The notes beneath the pieces are model-generated. The model was not told where the DNA came from and did not search any database. It saw nothing but the letters and a program-made list of their open reading frames with translations. Shown one piece after another: positions 1 through 6,970 of a stretch of DNA of 16,856 nt (positions within the stretch are counted from its first letter, which is position 1; every line of letters begins with the position of its first letter). The DNA lies in assembly GCA_023391005.1 (NCBI GenBank), contig JAEWBS010000127.1, positions 1 to 16,856 on the forward strand, given 5' to 3'. A program made the position numbers and the translations under genes. This DNA comes from Bacillota bacterium. GTDB taxonomy: Bacteria; Bacillota; Clostridia; Oscillospirales; Ruminococcaceae.

Positions 1-32
1 GGCGATTTTTTCGCCATGCGGTTCTTTGCCAT
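1..32 (-). CDS. 5' end of an unidentified gene leaving the window
   Basis: Reading the minus strand from 32 gives an open frame of ten full codons, MAKNRMAKKS, that runs off the window edge. An AGGTGA Shine-Dalgarno sequence lies about 10 nt upstream (complement of 42-47), and a good minus-strand promoter lies at 95-123. A second in-frame ATG occurs at 17. The N-terminus is rich in lysine and arginine. Ten residues are too few to identify a family, and no function is assigned. The call rests on the promoter, ribosome binding site and start being correctly arranged, not on protein similarity. Confidence 0.45.
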   Translation of the reverse strand, partial: MAKNRMAKKS

Positions 33-94
33 AGTTTTGATTCACCTCATAAAGAAATTTCTCTCAGCCGTTATAAAGGCATTTAACGCAGATC

Positions 95-123
95 AGTATA
101 GCACAATTTGAACATGTTGAAAA
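95..123 (-). promoter_or_regulatory. Minus-strand promoter for the gene leaving the left edge
   Basis: On the minus strand, TTTTCA (118-123) is followed by a 17-nt spacer and TATACT (95-100). A TG one base before the -10 (TGC-TATACT) matches the extended -10 form used by housekeeping sigma factors. Transcription would start near 88, giving a leader of about 55 nt before the ATG at 32. The spacing and the AT-rich surroundings support the call; the -35 matches four of six consensus bases. Confidence 0.55.
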
Positions 124-428
124 GTAAAAAAGGATTAAAATACAAACAAAATGACATATTACCATCAATAAATAACTTTTTCAGATGATCGGAGCATTTT
201 TGGGCCCATAATGCAGGCATAAGGATGAGTTGCACGCCTTGCGCCGCGACCGTGCACATGTATATATGCATGTACAAAATCTCTGTCTCGCAGCAAGAAC
301 AACGGGTACTGCTCTATCGCCGGGTCGGCATACTTGCATCAGTCGGCAGGCGATTTCACTGGGAATTGTTGGCGTAATCCAGCACAATTATACCGGCGAA
401 ACAGCTTTGCGGATATGGATATATGTTC
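124..428. other. Non-coding region between two minus-strand units
   Basis: No convincing gene is seen here. Short open frames on both strands lack ribosome binding sites and recognisable protein sequence. The left part (124-185) is AT-rich upstream DNA of the promoter at 95-123. An imperfect 24-bp palindrome lies at 253-276. The right edge is the T-tract of the operon terminator. Confidence 0.5.
253..276. repeat. Imperfect 24-bp palindrome
   Basis: The 24 bases from 253 to 276 pair with their own reverse complement at ten of twelve positions; the exceptions are 255/274 and 261/268. The centre is an alternating TATATA. It lies about 130 bp upstream of the -35 of the left-edge gene's promoter. 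It could be a protein-binding site or a chance AT-rich palindrome. Confidence 0.3.
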
Positions 429-463
429 AATAAAACAGCCGCCGCGCTTTGCAGCGCGGCGGC
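429..463 (-). terminator. Rho-independent terminator of the four-gene minus operon
   Basis: A perfect 10-bp GC-rich stem (438-447 paired with 454-463) closes a 6-nt loop (448-453). On the minus strand it is followed by TGTTTTATTG, a short U-tract. It begins 28 bp after the stop codon of the last gene of the operon (stop at 491-493), where an operon terminator is expected. Confidence 0.9.
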
Positions 464-490
464 AGCCTTGTGGGCGGCGGTGCTGGACAT

Positions 491-1552
491 CTAAAGCACC
501 ACGAGGTTTGCCACCCGCCAGCCGTTTTGGCCCAGTACAAAATACATCGTATATTTTGATGGGTAGGTATATTCCCGCCGCCCCATCTTAATCCAATAGT
601 CAAACGCAATATCGCAAGAGACATGGCGCGCGTCGTAAGCGTGCCAGTTTGAAAATACGGCATTTTTAAAAGCGTATTGCTCGTGCGCATTGTACCAGCC
701 GTTATAAAACTGCTTTAAATAGGTGTAATATTGCGACTCGGGCAGAAAATAAGGCAGCACCTCGTCGAGCGTGGCGTCGTTGGTAATATATTTAGCATAG
801 GCGCAGGCGGCCTGCGCGCCAAACTCAGAGAGCTGAGCCACCACGGGCGCGCTGGGGGAGAGGCCGACCGAAATGCTGTTTTGAGACTGCGTTACCGTAC
901 CTGAGAGACCGTTGGCGTCGGACGCCGCAATTTCCGGCAGCAAAAAAAGGCCGTCAAAACGGTAGACCTTTGCCGCTTCGGGTGCGAGCGCGTCAGGCAG
1001 CCTGCCAAAGGGGGTTTCGGCCTGAGCGGTCTCGCTCGGCGCGCTGTCATCCGGCGCAATACCGTTGACGGTGAGCTGCACGGCAGGGGGCGCTTGAACG
1101 GTGTAACTTTGCGGCGCCGGTAAAAGCAGCTCAAGTCTGTCGGCGGTCCAAAGTGCCATGTCGCCGCGCGGTTTAGCATCCTTTTGGCAACGCAGCGAAA
1201 GCGTCGCCACCGGCTTGTCGCCGCAGACGATCTGCCAGCGGTTTTCGCTGCCGCGCGAGACCGAAAATGCGCCGTCGCCATAGCTTGCTTGGGCCGCCCG
1301 GCCAAAATGCTCGGCTGTTTCAAACCTTGAAAGCGGTATTTGCCCCAGCCGGATAAGCTCGGTATAGCGTTTTTCTTCAAAGAGCGACAGCACGCTCCGA
1401 ACAACGTATTCCGGGCGCGAATGTTCATAGGCCAGCGCCATATTATAGACCCGCAACATACCGCCGACCGCGAGCGCCGCGCAAAACGCGTGCAGCATCA
1501 GCGCAAAAATTATAAAAACCGAGTTGGTGACCGAACGGCTTTTGGCAGTCAT
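491..1552 (-). CDS. Unrecognised membrane-anchored protein with NTF2-like C-terminus
   Basis: This 353-residue protein matches no family I can name. Residues about 9-32 form one hydrophobic segment after a short basic start, so the rest probably lies outside the membrane as an anchored ectodomain. Residues 145-165 (PAPQSYTVQAPPAVQLTVNG) resemble a small beta domain of the kind found in TcaA-like and zinc-ribbon membrane proteins. A low-complexity acidic linker follows at about 166-190. Residues 255-353, which hold several Tyr/Trp residues and end in a FVLGQNGWRVANLVV strand pattern, look like an NTF2-like fold. The ATG overlaps the stop of the phosphodiester glycosidase gene in an ATGA (1549-1552), so the two are probably translationally coupled. 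It is the last gene of the operon. Function is unknown; a structural or accessory role for the neighbouring surface-glycan enzymes is inference only. Confidence 0.75.
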   Translation of the reverse strand: MTAKSRSVTNSVFIIFALMLHAFCAALAVGGMLRVYNMALAYEHSRPEYVVRSVLSLFEEKRYTELIRLGQIPLSRFETAEHFGRAAQASYGDGAFSVSRGSENRWQIVCGDKPVATLSLRCQKDAKPRGDMALWTADRLELLLPAPQSYTVQAPPAVQLTVNGIAPDDSAPSETAQAETPFGRLPDALAPEAAKVYRFDGLFLLPEIAASDANGLSGTVTQSQNSISVGLSPSAPVVAQLSEFGAQAACAYAKYITNDATLDEVLPYFLPESQYYTYLKQFYNGWYNAHEQYAFKNAVFSNWHAYDARHVSCDIAFDYWIKMGRREYTYPSKYTMYFVLGQNGWRVANLVVL

Positions 1553-2541
1553 GACGCCACCTGCCTTACCAGAATGGCGGTCGGCAGCTTGCGCGACCCG
1601 TAGAGCGAGGCGCAGATGTTGAGAATCTCGCCGTCATAGACCATCAGTGTCGAGGAGCCGCCATCGAGGTTAGCCGCGTTGACCGCGCCATACTTAAGCA
1701 TAATATCGATAAGATCTTTATAGTTTGCGCCGATACTGTGGGCCTGTCGGCCGTCGAGCACGAGCAGCAGCACCGCGCCGTCGGCCCGCTGGCCGATGGC
1801 GGTGCGCGGGTTTAAGCCGCCGCCGGTGCCGAGAATGTCGGCGGGTTTGCCGTTGACGATGAGCGGCGGTGTGATAAAGCTGACCGCGTCGCGCACGCCG
1901 CGCGCGAGTGCCTGCGCCCCGGTCATTGAGCCGACCACGAGTTTATTCTCGCGGTCAAAGCCGATCAGAATGGCGTAGGCTGCGGCGTCGCCGTAGGTGA
2001 GCACGCCGTTTTGAATGACGAGGCCCAACGGGGTGCCGCCGTTGCCGACGCCGTTTTCATCCTCAAAGCCGCCCGCGTTGATCCCGGCGGCAGCACCGTC
2101 GCGCTTGACCATTTCCTCGACGCGAAGGCCGCCGCTCTCAAGCCCAAACGCCGCAGGCGTGGCGACGTAAAGCCGCGAGGGGTCGTTGACAATCATCATT
2201 TTACCCTTGAAGGTCGGGCCGGAGATATCCTCGACGGTGATGCCGCTCAGATCCAAACGGTCGCTCGCGCCGGGAATCTGCACCAGCCGCGAATCGGTCA
2301 CCGTATCGGATACCGCCACGGCATTTTTCGCAAGGATAGACTCGATCTCCTCATCCGAAAGATAAAGACGTGCCACGAACTTAGCGGCGCTTGTCTCCAT
2401 CACGGTGGCAACGGCGAGGTCGCGCGCGGCGGGTGACGGTCCGCGAAAAAGGATGGCGGCGGCGCCGAACAGGAAGAACAATCCCCAGAACAGCAAAATG
2501 CCAAGGCATATAAAACTTTTTTGAAGAATGCCCTTTGCCAT
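1549..2541 (-). CDS. Membrane-anchored phosphodiester glycosidase family protein (NAGPA/DUF2233 type)
   Basis: The 330-residue protein starts with a short basic stretch and one transmembrane segment (about 10-32), so the catalytic part should face outward. Family features are NAGGF (155-159), a PLGLVIQNG strand (171-179), RTAIGQ (246-251), VLDGRQ (261-266) and NLDGGSS (291-297). These are the conserved blocks of the phosphodiester glycosidase domain named after the human uncovering enzyme, which removes GlcNAc from a GlcNAc-1-phosphodiester. In bacteria such proteins are linked to exopolysaccharide or wall-polymer metabolism; the substrate cannot be read from sequence. The start has a weak AAGGGGG ribosome binding site about 12 nt upstream. 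The gene lies 26 bp after the glycosyltransferase gene and overlaps the next gene by 4 bp, in an operon of surface-glycan enzymes. Confidence 0.85.
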   Translation of the reverse strand: MAKGILQKSFICLGILLFWGLFFLFGAAAILFRGPSPAARDLAVATVMETSAAKFVARLYLSDEEIESILAKNAVAVSDTVTDSRLVQIPGASDRLDLSGITVEDISGPTFKGKMMIVNDPSRLYVATPAAFGLESGGLRVEEMVKRDGAAAGINAGGFEDENGVGNGGTPLGLVIQNGVLTYGDAAAYAILIGFDRENKLVVGSMTGAQALARGVRDAVSFITPPLIVNGKPADILGTGGGLNPRTAIGQRADGAVLLLVLDGRQAHSIGANYKDLIDIMLKYGAVNAANLDGGSSTLMVYDGEILNICASLYGSRKLPTAILVRQVAS

Positions 2542-2567
2542 ATGCTGGCGCGGCCCCCTTTGCGGTG

Positions 2568-3632
2568 TTATTTGTTTTGTTCTGAGAATACCCAGCGGCG
2601 CTGGATGTTAAAGCTGATAAAAAACAGCAGCGTATCGACAATAATTTTGGCGAGCATCGAGCTGCCGCCGATGATCAGCGTCAGCCCCCAGACGCCTGCC
2701 CACGAACAGAACAGCTGGCAGGCGCATAGCAGATAATAGCGCGGCAGCGCGCGAGAAAGGGCGCTTTCGCTGCCGAATACCGCCCGACGGTTGAGCCAAA
2801 AGTTAACGGCCGATGAAATCGCGCGGGCAACGATGGTTGCGGCCAGCACCCGTTCGCGCAGCGGGAGTGCGTGAAACAGCGTGACAGCCAGCCCGTAGCA
2901 GCCGACGTCGAGCGCGGCGCTGACGACAGATGAAAACGCAAAGGCCAAAACCAGCCGCAGAATGCTCAATGAATCGAAAATGGCGTGAAAATGCGAGGAG
3001 GCATTTTCCTCAAGATATATGGTCCGAATGCCGATTTCATGCATCGGTATGCGGTTTTTATGCAGATAAAGCAGCATGTTGGTCTCAAAATCAAAGCGCT
3101 CGCCCGATAAGGTGAGAAGCCCCGGCAGCAGCTGGCGCGGAATGCCCCGCAGGCCGGTCTGAGTATCGGAGATTTTACGGCGGCAGAGCAGCCAGAAAAC
3201 GAGGGCGCTCAGGCGGTTGCCAAAGCGGCTGCGCGCCGGCACCTCAGGCTGCGAAAAATCGCGCACGCCTAGTATCAGGGCCGAACCGTCATTGATAAGC
3301 GCTGTCGCCACCGCTGCCACATCGTCGGAGTGGTGTTGGTTATCACCGTCCACCGTCACCACGCCGACGCAGTCGGCACGATGTTCTAAAATGTACGAAA
3401 AGGCGGTTTTAAGCGCCCGGCCCTTGCCGCGGTTTACGTCATGGGACAGCACGGTGCAGCCGGGCAGCGCGGCGACCAACTCAAAATATCGAATCTTGTC
3501 AGCGGCGCTTCCGTCATTGACAACAATCAGATCGTTGAATCCATGTGAAATTAAGCCCTCGACGACAGCCAACAGCTTATCGTCGGGGTTTAAAGAGGGG
3601 ATTACAACCGCAATTTTATCAAAAGCCGGCAT
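2568..3632 (-). CDS. Family 2 glycosyltransferase fused to a GtrA-like membrane domain
   Basis: The first ~220 residues are a GT-A fold glycosyltransferase of the dolichol-phosphate-mannose synthase type: VVIPSLNPDD near the start, VNDGS (38-42), DGDNQHH (95-101, with the metal-binding DxD) and DTQTGLRG (156-163). Residues about 225-350 hold four hydrophobic helices with the GtrA features NFWLNRRAVF and FNIQRRWVF. In the family such fusions transfer a sugar from a nucleotide donor to undecaprenyl phosphate, and the GtrA part is thought to help move the lipid-linked sugar across the membrane. I chose the ATG at 3632 (354 residues) because AGGAG then lies about 12 nt upstream. A TTG at 3641 would overlap the upstream stop as TTGA but leaves only about 3 nt to the AGGAG. 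The gene sits between a secreted deacetylase and a phosphodiester glycosidase, which fits envelope-glycan modification. Confidence 0.88.
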   Translation of the reverse strand: MPAFDKIAVVIPSLNPDDKLLAVVEGLISHGFNDLIVVNDGSAADKIRYFELVAALPGCTVLSHDVNRGKGRALKTAFSYILEHRADCVGVVTVDGDNQHHSDDVAAVATALINDGSALILGVRDFSQPEVPARSRFGNRLSALVFWLLCRRKISDTQTGLRGIPRQLLPGLLTLSGERFDFETNMLLYLHKNRIPMHEIGIRTIYLEENASSHFHAIFDSLSILRLVLAFAFSSVVSAALDVGCYGLAVTLFHALPLRERVLAATIVARAISSAVNFWLNRRAVFGSESALSRALPRYYLLCACQLFCSWAGVWGLTLIIGGSSMLAKIIVDTLLFFISFNIQRRWVFSEQNK

Positions 3633-3637
3633 AGACG

Positions 3638-5005
3638 TCAAATTCTCCTGTTTTTATAGATGACATAGAGCAGTACGGCCACCAGCAGTCCGGTGACAGA
3701 AAGCGCTAAGGCCAGCGGCGAGCCGACAAAGGCAAACAGCCGGTCGTTTTGTGCCTCAGGCAAATACATAGCCTTGTTCTTGTCTGGCGCGGGTGGGTCG
3801 GCGGGCGCGGTGTCGGTTAAAACGGGCGGCGGCTCAGGCGTTGGCTCGGGTTGCTCGGCGCGCAGCGTAATATGCTCAAAAAGATCGTTTTGGGTATCAG
3901 CCCCCACCGTCGAGCGGTAAAGGCCGAGTTTGCGGCAGTCGTAGGGGCCGGACTGCTCCACTGAAAAATAAGTCTGCTGCGATTTGTGCGCGGCAAAGCC
4001 GAGCTGCGCCGCTTCAAACAGTGTCAGCCCGATGAGCGGTTCGCGCGGCGTGTCGTCGTTGGTTATGGGCGTATTAAGATCTAAAACAATCGTATTCTCT
4101 TCATAGAGGTGCAGATATAGCTTTGGTACATCCCATCCGCCAGGCGTTGCCGCCGCCTGTGCCACAGCCTTGGTCAGTGTGTGGGCGTTTAAGCGGTGCG
4201 CGCCGTGGCCGTATTCGCCGTTTAAATCGTGCCCGACAATGACCTGCGGACGAAAGCGGTCGATCAGCGAAAGCTGATAGTCTAGAATCGCCTGCTCGTC
4301 GTAAATGGTCTTTGCATGCTCAAGCGAGTCGCTGTAAATGTCAGGGAAATCGGGAATGACGGGGTAACGGTTGACGCCGACTGCCCAAAGACCATTTAAC
4401 AGCTCGTGCGGGCGGTAGTATTCGCCGTTGTGGTTGACCATATACGCCACCTGCGTCACACAACCGGGGGTGGCCGCAGCCGTCGCCAGCGCGCCGCCGA
4501 GATAAAGATGCTCGTCGTCGGCGTGGGTGGGCAGCACTAAAATATCACAATCACCCTCGGCGGGCTGCCAGAGCTGCACCCAGTCGGGGATATTCGAGCC
4601 GCCCAGCGCCACGGCGTCACAGAGCGTGGCGGGTCCCTCCCAGGTCAGTGTGACGGTGTCGCCGGTCGCGCCGGCCAGATTGACCCACTCATGCAAAAAG
4701 CCTTGCGCTTCTATCGGCGCGAGCCCTTCTGCCGTAACGGTGCAGCGCTGTGGCACGGGGGCGTCCCAGATCAGATAAAGGCTTGATATTTCACCGGGGG
4801 CGCCGCTTTTAAGCGTCAGGCTGCCGCCGTCTTTAAAAGTGCGCTTGGTCGTGCGGTTGTTGTCTTTGAACATCCAGCTTTCGCCGCCGTCTGAGACGGT
4901 CATCTCGGGAGAAAGCACTACCGCAGGCGCAGCCGTTGCCGAAGAAAACAGTGCCAGCGCCAGCGCCGTGCCCAGCGCGGCAAAAAGTGTCGGACCTTTG
5001 CGCAT
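3638..5005 (-). CDS. Secreted, membrane-anchored PIG-L family deacetylase
   Basis: The 455-residue protein begins with a signal peptide (basic residues, hydrophobic stretch 6-25, AXA-like end near 24-26). Residues 35-135 form an all-beta N-terminal domain. The PIG-L/LmbE catalytic domain follows: THADDEHLYLGG (160-171, the usual HPDDE zinc motif with Ala for Pro), then HDLNGEYGHGAH (259-270), which supplies the second set of metal ligands. A Pro/Glu/Thr-rich linker (386-408) leads to one C-terminal transmembrane helix (about 428-450) and a basic KNRR tail. The enzyme is thus predicted to be tethered with its active site outside the cell. Family members remove N-acetyl groups from GlcNAc-containing lipids or glycans. 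The ATG follows AAAGGAGGGG by 7 nt. It is the first gene of the operon. Confidence 0.88.
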   Translation of the reverse strand: MRKGPTLFAALGTALALALFSSATAAPAVVLSPEMTVSDGGESWMFKDNNRTTKRTFKDGGSLTLKSGAPGEISSLYLIWDAPVPQRCTVTAEGLAPIEAQGFLHEWVNLAGATGDTVTLTWEGPATLCDAVALGGSNIPDWVQLWQPAEGDCDILVLPTHADDEHLYLGGALATAAATPGCVTQVAYMVNHNGEYYRPHELLNGLWAVGVNRYPVIPDFPDIYSDSLEHAKTIYDEQAILDYQLSLIDRFRPQVIVGHDLNGEYGHGAHRLNAHTLTKAVAQAAATPGGWDVPKLYLHLYEENTIVLDLNTPITNDDTPREPLIGLTLFEAAQLGFAAHKSQQTYFSVEQSGPYDCRKLGLYRSTVGADTQNDLFEHITLRAEQPEPTPEPPPVLTDTAPADPPAPDKNKAMYLPEAQNDRLFAFVGSPLALALSVTGLLVAVLLYVIYKNRRI

Positions 5006-5063
5006 ACAGCACCCCTCCTTTTGATTTTAAGCCGTCCTACATTGTAGCATTGCTATTATATAA

Positions 5064-5093
5064 AGTATAGCGATTATAGCGTTTCGATTGCAA
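5064..5093 (-). promoter_or_regulatory. Probable promoter of the minus-strand surface-glycan operon
   Basis: On the minus strand TTGCAA (5088-5093) and TATACT (5064-5069) are separated by 18 nt, about 60 bp upstream of the ATG of the deacetylase gene. Two further -10-like TATAAT hexamers occur on the same strand (5055-5060 and 5073-5078), but without a matching -35. The exact start site is therefore uncertain, although a promoter here is likely. The region also has a direct repeat of TATAGCG (5066-5072 and 5075-5081). Confidence 0.5.
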
Positions 5094-5145
5094 AGAATTT
5101 TAAAAAATTTACAGGCGTTTTGTTTTAATGTAAAAATTTGGCGCA

Positions 5146-5175
5146 TTGACAAACGGTTTCTTCAAAAGCTATAAG
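5146..5175 (+). promoter_or_regulatory. Possible upstream promoter for the mraZ operon
   Basis: TTGACA (5146-5151) is a perfect -35 hexamer, followed by an 18-nt spacer and TATAAG (5170-5175), a reasonable -10. It would give a leader of about 260 nt before mraZ. A better-placed promoter lies at 5340-5368, so this would be a secondary start. Between the two promoters I see no gene with a ribosome binding site. Confidence 0.4.
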
Positions 5176-5339
5176 CGTCAAACAGGAGATTTGTCAATAG
5201 TTTTTTGCGGCTGTCGCTGTGCAGCTTTTTGAAGCATGCGGCAAACAAGAATCAAATTTGCGAGTAAATTGGGATTATAAAGCCGATTTTTGGCGAATGT
5301 GGTCACATAAAAAAAGAAATTTTGAAGCAAAATTAGCTA

Positions 5340-5368
5340 TTGATTTTTTTATGCCCGCCACTTATAAT
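5340..5368 (+). promoter_or_regulatory. Main promoter of the mraZ/dcw operon
   Basis: TTGATT (5340-5345), a 17-nt spacer and a perfect TATAAT (5363-5368) form a strong housekeeping promoter. The predicted start is near 5375, so the MraZ boxes (5375-5421) lie within the first ~50 transcribed bases. The arrangement of promoter, boxes and mraZ is as known for MraZ-autoregulated dcw clusters. Confidence 0.75.
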
Positions 5369-5374
5369 GGAATA

Positions 5375-5424
5375 AAAGTGGTGAAGAGTGGTAAATGGGG
5401 GTATGTATTCCCTCTAAGTGGTGA
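5375..5424 (+). promoter_or_regulatory. MraZ operator: in-phase GTGG boxes
   Basis: Cores GTGG at 5378-5381, GTGG at 5388-5391, GGGG at 5398-5401 and GTGG at 5418-5421 all sit on one 10-bp grid; only the slot at 5408-5411 (TTCC) is empty. AAAGTGG/TGGG-type direct repeats with 10-bp period upstream of mraZ are the known binding site of the MraZ ring. The last box directly precedes the AAAGGAGGG ribosome binding site (5424-5432), so bound MraZ could cover it in DNA. The site predicts autorepression of the whole cluster. Confidence 0.78.
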
Positions 5425-5439
5425 AAGGAGGGATGCACA

Positions 5440-5859
5440 ATGCTCATCGGCGAGTATCGGCACAGTATCGACGCCAAGGGCAGAGTGAGCTTTCCTTCCA
5501 AGCTGCGCGAGGATCTCGGCGACTCTTTCATCATTACCAAGGGGCTGGATAACTGCCTGTTTGTTTATCGCATGAGCGAATGGGACAAACTTGTGGAACA
5601 GACAGCCTCGCTGCCCATCAGCAAGGCGCGTGCCATCCAGCGGTTTATCTTCGCGGGCGCGGTGTGCGTCGAGCCGGATAAGCAGGGGCGTGTGCTCATC
5701 CCGCAGGCGCTGCGCGACTATGCGCAGCTCACCGAAGAGGTGGCGGTTGTGGGTGTCTCAACCCGCGCTGAGATCTGGGATGCTGCCAGATGGGATAAAT
5801 CTAACGCTGAGCTCACCAGCGAGCTGGTGGCCGAGGCGATGGACGAACTCGGCTTTTAA
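5440..5859 (+). CDS. mraZ: Transcriptional regulator MraZ
   Basis: The 139-residue protein begins MLIGEYRHSIDAKGR, the typical MraZ opening. It carries two SpoVT/AbrB-like half-domains, each marked by the family signature: DAKGR (11-15) and DKQGR (80-84), followed by the strand motifs VSFPSKLR and VLIPQALR. MraZ forms a ring and binds repeated boxes upstream of its own gene to control the division and cell wall cluster; such boxes are present at 5375-5421. The length is slightly below the common ~143 residues. The start follows AGGAGG by 8 nt; an ATG 7 nt upstream is in another frame. It is first in the operon and is separated from rsmH by 149 bp containing a repeat. Confidence 0.97.
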   Translation: MLIGEYRHSIDAKGRVSFPSKLREDLGDSFIITKGLDNCLFVYRMSEWDKLVEQTASLPISKARAIQRFIFAGAVCVEPDKQGRVLIPQALRDYAQLTEEVAVVGVSTRAEIWDAARWDKSNAELTSELVAEAMDELGF

Positions 5860-5885
5860 AACACTCCCCCACAAGGGGCGTGATC

Positions 5886-5993
5886 GAAAATATCCCGGTT
5901 GAACTTATTATTCGGATGCGGGGCAACCTTAATTCCAGCCGCCCGCAAGCAAAAATGGCATTATCAATCCGAGCGATAGGTTAAGCTGCTGTA
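5886..5993 (+). repeat. Diverged intergenic repeat, copy A (mraZ-rsmH gap)
   Basis: These 108 bases align by hand with 14041-14149 at about 70% identity with only three gapped positions. Conserved blocks include GAAAATATC, TTATNATTCRGATGC, GCAAGCA, CATTATC and a GCYGCT near the end. The copy ends at the rsmH ribosome binding site (AAAGGAG, 5993-5999). It has no open frame shared with the other copy, so it is a non-coding repeat or a structured leader. Confidence 0.65.
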
Positions 5994-6008
5994 AAGGAGC
6001 GTTGCGCC

Positions 6009-6941
6009 ATGGCGTTTTCGCATAAGCCGGTTCTGCTTAACGAAACGATCGACAGCTTAAATATAAAGCCCGACGGCATCTATATCGACGGTACGGCGGG
6101 CGGCGCGGGGCACTCGAGCGAGATTGCCAAGCGTCTGACCACCGGCAGACTGGTTGCGGTGGACAAAGATCCCGATGCGATCGCCGCCGCGACCGAGCGG
6201 CTGGCCCCGTACCCTTGCGCCACTGTGGTGCAAAATGATTTTCGCAACATCGATCAGGTGGCGAGCGCCTTGAATATTGTCAAGGTAGACGGCGTGCTGC
6301 TTGATCTGGGTGTTTCTTCCCATCAGCTCGACGCGGTGCAGCGCGGTTTTTCTTACAACCAAGACGCACCACTCGATATGCGTATGGCGCAGGCCGGTAT
6401 CAGCGCCAAGGACGTCGTCAACAGCTACGCCGAGCGCGACCTCGCCCGTATTCTCAGCGAATACGGCGAAGAACGATTTGCCGCTCGCATCGCACGGGCC
6501 ATTGTGGCCCGCCGCGAAAAGGCCGAGATTCAGACGACGACCGAGCTGGCCGAGATTGTTAAACTAGCGATTCCCGCAGCGACACGGCGCGAGGGCGGTC
6601 ACCCGGCCAAACGCAGCTTTCAGGCAATCCGCATTGAGGTCAATGGAGAGCTGGCTTCCTTGGATTGCGCGCTTGACAACGCTTTTAAGCTGCTGACACC
6701 GGGTGGAAGACTCTCAGTGATCACCTTCCATTCGTTGGAGGACCGTATTACGAAGCGCCGGTTCGCTGCTTTTGCAGAGGGATGCACCTGCCCTGTGGAT
6801 TTTCCCGTTTGTGTGTGCGGTAAAACACCACGGGGCAGGCTTGTCTCCAAAAAGCCTATTATAGCGGGCGAAGAAGAATTGGCTGAAAACAACCGCAGCC
6901 ACAGCGCAAAGCTGCGGGTGATTGAGAAAATCAAGGACTGA
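6009..6941 (+). CDS. rsmH: 16S rRNA (cytosine(1402)-N(4))-methyltransferase RsmH
   Basis: The 310-residue protein, also called MraW, methylates N4 of C1402 in the ribosomal P site using S-adenosylmethionine. It opens with HKPVLLNETIDSL; the SAM-binding loop DGTAGGAGHS is at 27-36, an acidic motif VDKDPDA at 51-57, DLGVSSHQLD at 99-108 and GFSYNQDAPLDMRM at 113-126. Near the C-terminus come SVITFHSLEDR and a cysteine-rich CTCPVDFPVCVCG segment, then NNRSHSAKLRVIEK, all standard for the family. The length is normal. The ATG at 6009 follows AAAGGAG by 9 nt. It is the second dcw gene, 29 bp before the ftsL-like gene. Confidence 0.97.
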   Translation: MAFSHKPVLLNETIDSLNIKPDGIYIDGTAGGAGHSSEIAKRLTTGRLVAVDKDPDAIAAATERLAPYPCATVVQNDFRNIDQVASALNIVKVDGVLLDLGVSSHQLDAVQRGFSYNQDAPLDMRMAQAGISAKDVVNSYAERDLARILSEYGEERFAARIARAIVARREKAEIQTTTELAEIVKLAIPAATRREGGHPAKRSFQAIRIEVNGELASLDCALDNAFKLLTPGGRLSVITFHSLEDRITKRRFAAFAEGCTCPVDFPVCVCGKTPRGRLVSKKPIIAGEEELAENNRSHSAKLRVIEKIKD

Positions 6942-6970
6942 TAAACAACGCGGCAGGGAGGTGAAGCGGC

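Noticed and set aside
2011..2436. 141-residue plus-strand open frame inside the phosphodiester glycosidase gene
   Set aside because: It is opposite to a gene with clear conserved motifs; its composition reflects the high GC of the other strand.
5219..5488. 89-residue plus-strand open frame upstream of and overlapping mraZ
   Set aside because: It runs through the main promoter, the MraZ boxes and the mraZ start in a different frame, has no ribosome binding site, and its sequence matches nothing recognisable.
5866..5879. CCCC-ACAA-GGGG hairpin after mraZ as a terminator
   Set aside because: The stem is only 4 bp with no following T-tract, so it is too weak to call.
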